NCBI RefSeq assembly: GCF_026627445.1
Contig: NZ_JAPNLJ010000035.1
Coordinates: 28,045-92,044 of the forward strand
Source: Streptomyces sp. H27-H1
GTDB lineage: Bacteria > Actinomycetota > Actinomycetes > Streptomycetales > Streptomycetaceae
DNA length: 64,000 nt
Direction of reading: 5' to 3'
Shown here: piece after piece, positions 57,472-64,000 of the stretch
Numbering within the stretch: position 1 is the stretch's first letter
Layout: the number at the start of each line of letters is the position of its first letter
Made by a program: the position numbers and the translations under genes
The notes under the pieces: generated by a model
The model's database searches: none
Seen by the model: the letters and a program-made list of their open reading frames with translations, nothing else
Told to the model about the DNA's origin: nothing

Positions 57472-58116
57472 TTGCGCTGTCATCCGTATGCGGCCATCAC
57501 CGCGCAGCGACTGCTGCCGGTCCTGCGCAACGCCGACGCCGACGAGGCCGTCCGCCACACCGGCGCGCTGCTCGCCGCAGGCTGCCGTGTCGTCGAGCTC
57601 ACCACCTCCACCCCCGGCTGGGCCGAGGCGGTGGCCCGCACCGTGCCGCTCACCGATGCGCGGGGGCGCCCCGCCCTCATCGGAGTCGGCACCGTCACCA
57701 CCGGCCAGGCGGCGCGGACGGCGCTCGACGCGGGCGCCGCCTTCCTCATCTCCCCGTACCCGGCCCCCGAGGTCCGCGAGGTCGCCCGGGAGCGCGGGGC
57801 CGTCTTCATCGAGGGCGGCTTCACCCCCGGCGAGATCGCCTCGGCCGTCCGGTCCGGCGGCGCGGCGAAGGTGTTCCCCGCCCACGTGGGCGGCCACCGG
57901 TTCATCCGCTCCCTCAAGGCGGTCCTGCCCGACGCCGTGATCATTCCGACCGGCGGGATCGCGCCGGGCGAGGTGCGCGACTGGCTCGCCGCCGGGGCCG
58001 CCGCCGTCGGGATGGGCAACGGCCTGCCCGCCGATCCCGGAGAGCTGGCCGCCGTCTTCGCCGGCCTCGACCGGCCCTGCTGCGGCGACTGCGCGGGTAC
58101 GGAGCGCCGGCCGTGA
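57472..58116 (+). CDS. eda: KDPG/KHG aldolase
   Basis: A 214-residue class I aldolase that splits 2-keto-3-deoxy-6-phosphogluconate to pyruvate and glyceraldehyde 3-phosphate. Catalytic Glu42 lies in RVVELTTSTPG and Schiff-base Lys133 in GGAAKVFPAHVGG; the phosphate site is PTGGIAPGEV. TTG at 57472 has GGAGGG just before it; in-frame ATG (57460) and GTG (57451) lie on or beside the operator and lack a ribosome site. The stop overlaps the next start as GTGA. With the kinase it forms the lower part of a sugar-acid pathway. Confidence 0.88.
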   Translation: MRCHPYAAITAQRLLPVLRNADADEAVRHTGALLAAGCRVVELTTSTPGWAEAVARTVPLTDARGRPALIGVGTVTTGQAARTALDAGAAFLISPYPAPEVREVARERGAVFIEGGFTPGEIASAVRSGGAAKVFPAHVGGHRFIRSLKAVLPDAVIIPTGGIAPGEVRDWLAAGAAAVGMGNGLPADPGELAAVFAGLDRPCCGDCAGTERRP

Positions 58117-59117
58117 CCGGGACGGACCACGCGGCCGGGCCGCACGGGTACGACGTACTCGTCCTCGGTGAGGTCCTCGTCGAGATCCACGCCGAGACCG
58201 GCCTGCGCGACGCCGCCGACGGCACCCCCGCCCGCGTCTCCTACTCCGGGGACGCACTCAACGCCGCGGCCGCCGCCGTAGCCGCCGGAGCCCGCACCGC
58301 TCTCCTCGCCGTCGTCGGCGAGGACGAGCTGAGCGTCCCGCTGCTGGCCCGCGCCGCCGAACTGGGCGTGGACGTCTCCCACGTACGCCGCTCCCCGCGC
58401 GCCAACGGCGCCTACCTGCTCTGCGCCGACACCGAGGGCGACCGCGAGTTCGTCTACTGGCGCACCGGCAGCGCGGGCTCCACCCTCTCGGTGGAGCACG
58501 TCGAGTCCTGGCGGGAGCTGCTGACGGGCTCCAAGGCCCTCATCACCAGCGGCATCGCCGGCGCCCTGTCGGCGAGCAGCCGCGAGGCGGTACTGCTCGC
58601 CGCCCAGATCGTGCACGGCGCCGGCGGTCACCTCTCCTACGACCCCAACTTCCGCTCCCGGCTCACCAGTCGAGAGGATGCCCGCACACTGCTGGCCCGC
58701 ATCGCCCCGCTGACCGGGCTGCTGAAGACCTCCTGCCCGGCCGACGCGCTGGCCCTGGTCGACACCGGCGACCCGGCCGAGGCCGCCGCCCGGTACCGGG
58801 CCCTGGGCGCCCGTACCGTAGCGGTCACCGCGGCCGCCGACCGGCTGCTGCTGGACGACGGCACGGAGGCGGCGTACTTCCCGGTCCCCCTCAACCCGGA
58901 CCCCGTGGACGCGACCGGCGCGGGCGACTGCTTCACCGGCACCACCACCGCCCGTCTCGTGCTGGGCGACCGCCTCCGGGACGCGGTCGCCCACGGTACG
59001 GCGGCGGCCTCCCTCTCCGTGTCCGGCCGCGGCGGCACCGGCCACGTCCCCGCCTTCACCGAGACGGCGGCCCTGGCCGCCGCACACCGCGGCCACACCC
59101 TTCGAACCTTGGGATAG
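58113..59117 (+). CDS. kdgK: 2-keto-3-deoxygluconate kinase (PfkB family)
   Basis: A 334-residue ribokinase-like sugar kinase. YSGDALNAAAAAVAAGARTA is the first PfkB signature area, and VDATGAGDCFTGT the second, with the catalytic Asp in GAGDC. It should phosphorylate KDG to the substrate of the aldolase next to it. GTG start overlapping the eda stop, so the two are translated together. An octamer repeat array follows the stop in place of an ordinary terminator. Confidence 0.88.
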   Translation: MTGTDHAAGPHGYDVLVLGEVLVEIHAETGLRDAADGTPARVSYSGDALNAAAAAVAAGARTALLAVVGEDELSVPLLARAAELGVDVSHVRRSPRANGAYLLCADTEGDREFVYWRTGSAGSTLSVEHVESWRELLTGSKALITSGIAGALSASSREAVLLAAQIVHGAGGHLSYDPNFRSRLTSREDARTLLARIAPLTGLLKTSCPADALALVDTGDPAEAAARYRALGARTVAVTAAADRLLLDDGTEAAYFPVPLNPDPVDATGAGDCFTGTTTARLVLGDRLRDAVAHGTAAASLSVSGRGGTGHVPAFTETAALAAAHRGHTLRTLG

Positions 59118-59128
59118 GACCCCGGCAG

Positions 59129-59224
59129 CGCCACGGCACTACGGCATCACGGCGCTACGGCCCTACGGCATCACGGCGCTACGGCCCTACGGCCCTACGG
59201 CGCTACGGCCCTACGGCCCTACGG
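59129..59224. repeat. Octamer tandem array, 12 units
   Basis: Twelve 8-bp units follow each other without gaps. The commonest are CCCTACGG and CGCTACGG; variants are CATCACGG, CACTACGG and CGCCACGG. All end ACGG. Units 3-5 and 6-8 repeat as a 24-bp block. It fills the space between the convergent kdgK and aldo/keto reductase genes. Confidence 0.85.
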
Positions 59225-59292
59225 CCCTGCGCGCGGGCCCGGCCGGGCATGTTCCGGGCCCGGCCCGCCGCGCGTCCGGGCACCCCGACCGG

Positions 59293-60204
59293 CTACGCCG
59301 CTCCGAGCCGTGCGACCTCCTCGGGCGCCAGCCGCAGCGACCCCGCGGCGACGTTCTCGACCAGGTGGTCCGGGTTCCCGGTGCCGGGGATGGCCAGGAC
59401 GTGCGCGCCCCGGCTCAGGGTCCACGCCAGGCGGAGCTGGGCCGGGGACACGCCGTGGGCCAGCGCGATCTCCCGTACCGCCGAGTCGTCCTCGGCGGCC
59501 GCCCCGGCCTCCTTGCCGGCGCCGGCGATCGCGAAGAAGGGAACGTAGGCGATGCCCTGCTCGCCGCACGCGTCGAGGAGGGCGTGCTCCGCGGCCGGCG
59601 AACCGATCCCGTACGCGTTCTGCACACAGACCACGGGTGCGATGGCCCGCGCCTGCGCGAGGTGATCCGGCCGTACGTTGGAAACGCCCAGGTGTCGGAT
59701 CAGCCCGGCCGTGCGCAGCTCGGCGAGCGCCCCGAAGTGCTCGGCGATCGAACCGGTCGTCTCCTGGCGAGGGACGCGCAGGTTGACGACGTCCAGCTGG
59801 TCGCGGCCCAGCTGGCGCAGATTCTCCTCGACCTGACCGCGCAGCTGCTCGGGCGTGGCCCACCACCACTCTCCGGACGGATCGCGGCCTGGCCCGACCT
59901 TCGTGGTGATGACCAGCTCGTCGGCGTACGGGGCGAGGGCCCGGTTGATGAGCTCGTTGGCGGAGCGGGTTTCGGAGAAATAGAAGGCGGCCGTGTCGAT
60001 GTGGTTGACCCCCAGCTCGACCGCCCGCCGTAGTACCCCGGTCACCCGGTCCCGGTCGCTGGGGGAGCCGGCGGCGAGGTGCGTGAGCCGCATCGCGCCG
60101 AATCCGATGCGGCGGACGGGGAGGTCGCCGAGCACCCAGGTGCCGGAGTCGGCCGCGGTAGTCCTGCCCGCGGTCCCGTCGGTGGTGCCCATGTGCGAAG
60201 TCAT
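59293..60204 (-). CDS. Aldo/keto reductase
   Basis: A 303-residue NADPH-dependent TIM-barrel reductase. HIDTAAFYFSE has the catalytic Asp and Tyr, ITTKVGPG the Lys; the usual catalytic His is Arg in LDVVNLRVP, as in some members of this subgroup. LRHLGVSN-type sequence LIRHLGVSNVRPDHLAQAR and the C-terminal IPGTGNPDHLVENVA are conserved NADP-binding parts. ATG at 60204 is weakly supported. It is a single gene convergent with kdgK. Confidence 0.88.
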   Translation of the reverse strand: MTSHMGTTDGTAGRTTAADSGTWVLGDLPVRRIGFGAMRLTHLAAGSPSDRDRVTGVLRRAVELGVNHIDTAAFYFSETRSANELINRALAPYADELVITTKVGPGRDPSGEWWWATPEQLRGQVEENLRQLGRDQLDVVNLRVPRQETTGSIAEHFGALAELRTAGLIRHLGVSNVRPDHLAQARAIAPVVCVQNAYGIGSPAAEHALLDACGEQGIAYVPFFAIAGAGKEAGAAAEDDSAVREIALAHGVSPAQLRLAWTLSRGAHVLAIPGTGNPDHLVENVAAGSLRLAPEEVARLGAA

Positions 60205-60283
60205 CAGATGATCATATCCCGGTCGGTGCCCCGGCCTGCGAAGAGCCGGGGCCGTGGGGCGCCTACTCCGGTCCCGACTCCTG

Positions 60284-61504
60284 CTACTCGGCGCCGGCCC
60301 ACTCCTCTTCCTCTTCCTCCTCCTCGTGCGGGAGGGCGTCCGCCACCCAGCCCGCGGCGAGGACCAGTCGGGAGGTGCGGTGGACGGCGAGGAATCCGAA
60401 GGGGCGGTGGACGGTGACCTCGGCCCGGCGGACGCGGTACTTCGGCCGGGGGCCGGTCCCGGCGCCGCCGGCTGCGCCGATCGCCGTCACCGCGGCGGCC
60501 TCGAAGCCTTCGGCGTGGAAGCGTGCCACGGCCGACTGCCGGGCCGAACCGATGGCCAGCGGGTCGGTGCTGATCCCCGGGAAATGACCGCTCCGGACGT
60601 CCGAGGCGCTCTCCAGCCCGAACAGCGCGGCGGATTCCAGGAGATCGTGCTCCGCTTCCACCTCGAAGGCCACCGTCCTGATGTCCAGCCGGTGTTCGCG
60701 GTCGACGGAGAGCACCTGTTCGATGTGCAGGCCCGGCCCCGGGTCGCCCTCGGCGAGCGCGTCCGCGCCCGTAGAGGCGATCGCCCGGGTGACGGCCGCG
60801 ATGCCGGCCCGGAGGGTCTGGCCCGGCGGGGCCTGCGGCTCGCCGAGGACGAGGTGGACGTCCACGCCGCCGTCGCCCACGACCTCCAGCAGGGTCACCG
60901 GCCCGGTCGCCGCCTGCGCCACGCGGACCCGCTCCAGGAGGGCGGTACTGCGGGTCAGGCCGAGCAAGGGCTTCCCGGCCCAGGGGCCTTCGTCGATCCA
61001 GGTCCACGAGGACGTGAAGGGCTGGATCCACCGCAGGCGCAGGGTGAGTGCCGAGGCGAGCACGAGCAGTGTTTCCTCGTCGACTTTGACCGGCATCCGC
61101 TCGACGAGGCCGCCGGTGCGCTCGGCGGCCCAGGCGTCGAGGGCCTTGCGGTCGGTGTCCTCGTCCCCGGTCAGGGTGGACCGGGTTCCGGCGGGAAGCC
61201 GGGCCGACCATGCCTCCTCCAGCGAGAGGTCCGCCCGGGTCCACAGGCCGCTGGCGGCGCGCAGGTCGCGTACGCCGTCCACTCCGGTGAGGAGCTCCCT
61301 GGCGGCCTCGGCCGCCGTGTCGGCGGGTATGCCGAGGGCCTCGGCCAGTTCGGTGCGGGCCGGGCCGTCGGCGCCGTCGGCGAGGAGGGCCAGCAGCGGC
61401 CAGACTCCGGCCGCCGTCAGAACGGTGTTCTCGTCGCCCGTGGCTGCCCGGCCGGCCCAGCGCGAGGTGAGGGCGTTGACCGCTCGTACCGTCTTCGTCT
61501 TCAT
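60284..61504 (-). CDS. Serpin-family protein
   Basis: A 406-residue serpin-fold protein, a suicide inhibitor class rare in bacteria but present in streptomycetes. The reactive-loop hinge is FHAEGFEAAAVTAIGAAGG, followed by VTVHRPFGFLAVHRTSRLVL, the typical last strands. The hinge is rich in small residues, as needed for inhibition. There is no signal peptide, so it would act in the cytoplasm or leave on lysis. The C-terminus has a run of eight Glu residues. The target protease is unknown; a chitinase gene lies upstream. Confidence 0.88.
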   Translation of the reverse strand: MKTKTVRAVNALTSRWAGRAATGDENTVLTAAGVWPLLALLADGADGPARTELAEALGIPADTAAEAARELLTGVDGVRDLRAASGLWTRADLSLEEAWSARLPAGTRSTLTGDEDTDRKALDAWAAERTGGLVERMPVKVDEETLLVLASALTLRLRWIQPFTSSWTWIDEGPWAGKPLLGLTRSTALLERVRVAQAATGPVTLLEVVGDGGVDVHLVLGEPQAPPGQTLRAGIAAVTRAIASTGADALAEGDPGPGLHIEQVLSVDREHRLDIRTVAFEVEAEHDLLESAALFGLESASDVRSGHFPGISTDPLAIGSARQSAVARFHAEGFEAAAVTAIGAAGGAGTGPRPKYRVRRAEVTVHRPFGFLAVHRTSRLVLAAGWVADALPHEEEEEEEEWAGAE

Positions 61505-61585
61505 GCGGGGGAGAGTACGGGTTGGGGCGCCGCCGGGACGGGTCGTTTGCCGCGGCCCGGCGGCGCTGTTCAGGGGGTGGGGCGG

Positions 61586-62923
61586 TCAGTGCCCGCGCAG
61601 TCCCTCGTCGACCGCGGTCATCAGCTCCCCGTCGGCGGTGTCCGCGTCGAGCGACCAGAACATCGCGCCGCCGAGGCCCTCTTCGCGGATGTACCGGGTC
61701 TTGGTGCGCAGCACCGTCGGGTCGTCGTACGTCCACAGGGTGGTGCCGTCGAACAGCCAGGCGCTGCCCGCGCGCCGGTCGCGGTACACCTGGTACGCGC
61801 CCGAATCGGCCAGCTTCTTCAGCTCCTTGTAGTCCTCGTACCCGGCCGCCCAGGTGGCCGGTGCCGGACCCGTCGCGGGCTGTCCCATGCCGTCCCCGCC
61901 GCCGCTGACGCCGGTCCAGCCCTGCCCGTAGAACGGCATGCCCATCACGAGCTTGTGCGCGGGCGCACCGCGCCGCTCCCAGGCGTCCACGGTGCCGTCC
62001 ACGCTGAAGTCGTTCCTCGCGTACAGCGCGGACTGCTGCGCGGTGCTCTTCTCGCCGGAGACGTGGAAGTCGTAGCCCTGCAAGGTCACGAAGTCGAGGT
62101 CGCGCATGATCCGGGGGACGTCGAAGCCCGCGTCGATCTTGGCGGGGGCGGTCGGGACGAAAGCGGACAGCTCGTACTTCGCCTTCCGCTTCTGGCTCCG
62201 GGCGTACGAGTCGAGCTGCGTGCGGAACTCGCTCACCAGCGCCGTGAAGTTCTTCTTGTCCTCGGGGCGGTAGGTGGTGTCGGCGTCGCCTTCCGAGCCG
62301 GGCCACTCCCAGTCGATGTCGAACCCGTCGAAGATCCCGGCGGCCGAACCGGCGCCACCGCGGCTGCCGTCCTGCGGGAGGTTGCCCTTGATGTACAGGT
62401 CCAGGCAGGAGGACACGAGGGCCTTGCGGGAGGCCGGGGTGAGCGCGGCGTCGGAGAAGTGCGTGGACCAGCTCCAACCACCCAGGGAGAGCAGGACCTT
62501 GAGGCCCGGGTGCTTGGCCTTGAGCTCGCGCAGCTGGTTGAAGTTGCCGGCGAGTGGCTGCTCCCAGTCGTCGGCGACGCCGTCCACCGAGTTCTCGGCG
62601 TCCAGCGGACGCACGTAGTCGGCCCAGGCGTCGGCCTCACCGGGGACGTTGCCGGTGAAGCACTTGCCGTCCGCGCTGATGTTGCCGAAGGCGTAGTTGA
62701 TGTGCGTGAGCTTGCCCGCGCTGCCGTTCTTCTCCAGGTCCTGAACCTGGAAGTCCCTTCCGTAGACGCCCCATTGGGTGAAGTAGCCGACCTTCGTGTA
62801 CGAGCGGCCGTGGCCGTGGCCGGAGTCGCTGTGGCCGGCGCTGTCATGGGCGGGCGCGAAGGCGGTCAGCAGGGAGAGGGAGCAGGCGGTGACGGCCAGC
62901 CTGCCGAGCATGCTGCGGCGCAT
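61586..62923 (-). CDS. Secreted GH18 chitinase
   Basis: A 445-residue exported family 18 chitinase. The signal peptide ends near AFAPAHDS, a His/Gly/Ser-rich spacer follows, and the barrel begins VGYFTQWGVYGRDF. SLGGWSWSTHF and the catalytic FDGFDIDWEWP (Asp-x-Asp-x-Glu) are clear; LQGYDFHVSGEK and MFWSLDADTADGELM complete it. No chitin-binding domain is attached. AAAGGAAG lies before the ATG. A DasR-type palindrome lies 73 bases upstream, so induction by chitin breakdown products is likely. Confidence 0.93.
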   Translation of the reverse strand: MRRSMLGRLAVTACSLSLLTAFAPAHDSAGHSDSGHGHGRSYTKVGYFTQWGVYGRDFQVQDLEKNGSAGKLTHINYAFGNISADGKCFTGNVPGEADAWADYVRPLDAENSVDGVADDWEQPLAGNFNQLRELKAKHPGLKVLLSLGGWSWSTHFSDAALTPASRKALVSSCLDLYIKGNLPQDGSRGGAGSAAGIFDGFDIDWEWPGSEGDADTTYRPEDKKNFTALVSEFRTQLDSYARSQKRKAKYELSAFVPTAPAKIDAGFDVPRIMRDLDFVTLQGYDFHVSGEKSTAQQSALYARNDFSVDGTVDAWERRGAPAHKLVMGMPFYGQGWTGVSGGGDGMGQPATGPAPATWAAGYEDYKELKKLADSGAYQVYRDRRAGSAWLFDGTTLWTYDDPTVLRTKTRYIREEGLGGAMFWSLDADTADGELMTAVDEGLRGH

Positions 62924-63252
62924 GGGCTTCCTTTGCGGATTGCGGATGCGGTGGATGGTGCCGGGGGGCGCGTGCGCTGTGCATGCGGAAACTATTGGTC
63001 TGGACCACAGCGGGTCAAGGGGGTGGGGCAAGTCGGTGCCGTCCGGCGGGCGTCCGAGGTGCCCGGCGGGGCCGGAGCGTCCGGGTCGGGGCAGGTTCCA
63101 GGGGCAGGTTCCACTGCCCGACCTCGTGGGCGGGGCCCGCCGTCGAGGGTGAACTGGACGGCGGCGAGGGCCGCGTCCTGCGGCAGCCCTGGGGCTGCCG
63201 GCCCACCACGGTGAGTGCCTGTCGGGCGGTGGCTCGTTGCCCCCGCTCGGCG
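62924..63252. other. Chitinase promoter region
   Basis: About 330 bases between the chitinase start and the signal peptidase stop. It holds the DasR-like site and no supported gene. The part near 63010-63180 is G+C-rich with short inverted runs and may include the terminator of the signal peptidase gene. Confidence 0.5.
62996..63007. promoter_or_regulatory. DasR-responsive-element-like palindrome
   Basis: TGGTCTGGACCA matches the dre core TGGTCTAGACCA at 11 of 12 bases, and the flanks (ATT before, CAG after) are also close to ACTGGTCTAGACCACT. It lies 73 bases before the chitinase start. DasR is the GlcNAc-responsive GntR regulator of chitin genes in Streptomyces. Confidence 0.75.
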
Positions 63253-64000
63253 CTATCGCGAGTGATTCTGCGCGAGGGCCCTCTGGTGGAAAGCGGAGGG
63301 CACCGGCAGTGTGGCCCAGCGGGTGACTGGCCAGGCCAAGGTGAAGGCGCGGCCGACCACGTTGTCCACGGGCACGAAGCCGTCGCCGGGATTCTGCAGC
63401 TGGTGGTAGCGGGAGTCCCGGGAGTCGTTGCGGTGGTCGCCCATCACCCAGAGATGGTCTCTGGGAACCTTGACCGTTCCGACCGGGTCGTTGTCGCACG
63501 GGGTCGAACCGGGATGGATGTACGGCTCGTCCAGCGGTACTCCGTTAACCTTCACCGGGCTTCCGCTGTTGCACTCCACGGTGTCGCCACCGACCGCGAT
63601 CACCCGCTTGATCAGGTCTTTCTCGTCCGATGAGGGAAGCAGGCCCACGAAGCCCAGTACGCTCCGCGCGCTGCGCAACACCGCGTTGGCCTCTTTCGGA
63701 GTCTGCTCCGGGAGCCAGCCGCCGGGATCACGGAAGACCACGACTTCCCCGCGCTGCGGCTTGGCGCCGAACCACGGGGTCAGCTTGTCCACCAGGACCC
63801 GGTCGTCTTCCTGCAGGGTGTTCTGCATTGAGCCCGAGGGTATCGAGAACGCCTGAACGAAGAACGTCTTGATCCCCAAGGCGAGCAGCGAGGCGATGGT
63901 GACCAGGATCAACAGCTCGGCCCACCAAGGGCGGCGCTTCGCGCCCGGCACACCTCCTGGCTCACTCCGCGCGGGGCCATCGCCGGGGTTCGCCTCCCGG
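63253..64000 (-). CDS. lepB: Signal peptidase I, 5' end outside the window
   Basis: A type I signal peptidase that cleaves exported preproteins. The visible part includes a membrane helix (ELLILVTIASLLALGIKTF), the catalytic Ser in IPSGSMQNTL, the catalytic Lys in LIKRVIAVGGD and the conserved WVMGDHRNDSRDSR box. A GTG at 63951 has its ribosome-like GGAGG only one base away, and the frame stays open to the window edge with a hydrophilic stretch (NPGDGPARSEPGG) like the N-tails of other Streptomyces signal peptidases, so the true start lies beyond. No second membrane helix is seen at the C-terminus. Confidence 0.88.
   Translation of the reverse strand, partial: REANPGDGPARSEPGGVPGAKRRPWWAELLILVTIASLLALGIKTFFVQAFSIPSGSMQNTLQEDDRVLVDKLTPWFGAKPQRGEVVVFRDPGGWLPEQTPKEANAVLRSARSVLGFVGLLPSSDEKDLIKRVIAVGGDTVECNSGSPVKVNGVPLDEPYIHPGSTPCDNDPVGTVKVPRDHLWVMGDHRNDSRDSRYHQLQNPGDGFVPVDNVVGRAFTLAWPVTRWATLPVPSAFHQRALAQNHSR

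Noticed and set aside
59129..59224. CRISPR-like array
   Set aside because: The units are 8 bp, touching and without spacers; it is a simple tandem repeat.
60204..62477. 757-residue minus-strand frame over the serpin and chitinase
   Set aside because: It is Arg/Gly-rich and out of frame with both enzymes, which have clear motifs and starts.
63949..63951. GTG at 63951 as the start of signal peptidase I
   Set aside because: The GGAGG is only one base away and the frame stays open upstream with a typical hydrophilic N-tail, so the gene is treated as running off the window.

Overview
The window is chromosomal DNA from a Streptomyces species or a very close relative. The support is very high G+C with G/C-rich third codon positions, GTG and TTG starts behind strong GGAGG sites, a mycothiol-dependent formaldehyde dehydrogenase, a chaplin, two tyrosinase/copper-chaperone operons, a GH18 chitinase with a DasR-type operator, and the MerR-DUF4188, DUF5954 and HTH-DUF4180 genes common in streptomycetes. 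No rRNA, tRNA or CRISPR array was seen.

Layout. 0.1-5.2 kb: a TetR regulator facing a PAP2 phosphatase-DMT transporter pair across a four-unit operator array, a GlsB-like membrane protein, a decayed NUDIX gene and a membrane Ser/Thr kinase. 5.6-9 kb: DUF4188 and its divergent MerR regulator, a secreted LysM transglycosylase with a CRP-like site and a long leader, and DUF5954. 9-12 kb: a DapA-like aldolase facing its LysR regulator, whose stop codon lies in the target site of an IS481 element. 12.2-23 kb: mycothiol dehydrogenase, S33 hydrolase, small secreted proteins, a PIG-L deacetylase, an enoyl-CoA hydratase, a TetR regulator, a multicopper oxidase, a dienoyl-CoA-reductase-like SDR and a HAF-type secreted protein. 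23-26.4 kb: a tightly coupled operon of a quinone oxidoreductase and two unlike acyl-CoA dehydrogenases. 26.6-36.2 kb: TRIC channel, two GNATs, tyrosinase operon 1, a chaplin with a His-rich tail, two esterases, a chimeric gene remnant and an alpha/beta hydrolase. 36.3-39.8 kb: GntR regulator, PTS EIIC and SIS isomerase. 40-46.6 kb: FhuF-like protein, subtilisin-like protease, DctA and its CitA/DcuS-type two-component system. 46.6-49.8 kb: tyrosinase operon 2, a histidine-kinase remnant and glutamate decarboxylase. 50-55.3 kb: a helicase with HA repeats, a sigma factor fused to an anti-sigma-like zinc motif, a membrane segment and an extracellular CAP domain, and the HTH-DUF4180 pair. 55.4-64 kb: MccF-like peptidase, the KDG pathway (IclR, eda, kdgK), aldo/keto reductase, serpin, chitinase and a signal peptidase I that runs off the end.

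Themes. Much of the window concerns the cell surface and nutrient capture: an amino-sugar-type PTS with isomerase, a chitinase under a DasR-like site, dicarboxylate uptake with its sensor, and sugar-acid catabolism. Copper enzymes recur (a multicopper oxidase and two tyrosinases with chaperones). The most unusual single gene is the sigma-ZAS-TM-CAP fusion at 52.6-54.3 kb. Much of the rest is ordinary accessory chromosome marked by small decayed genes, repeat arrays and one insertion sequence.
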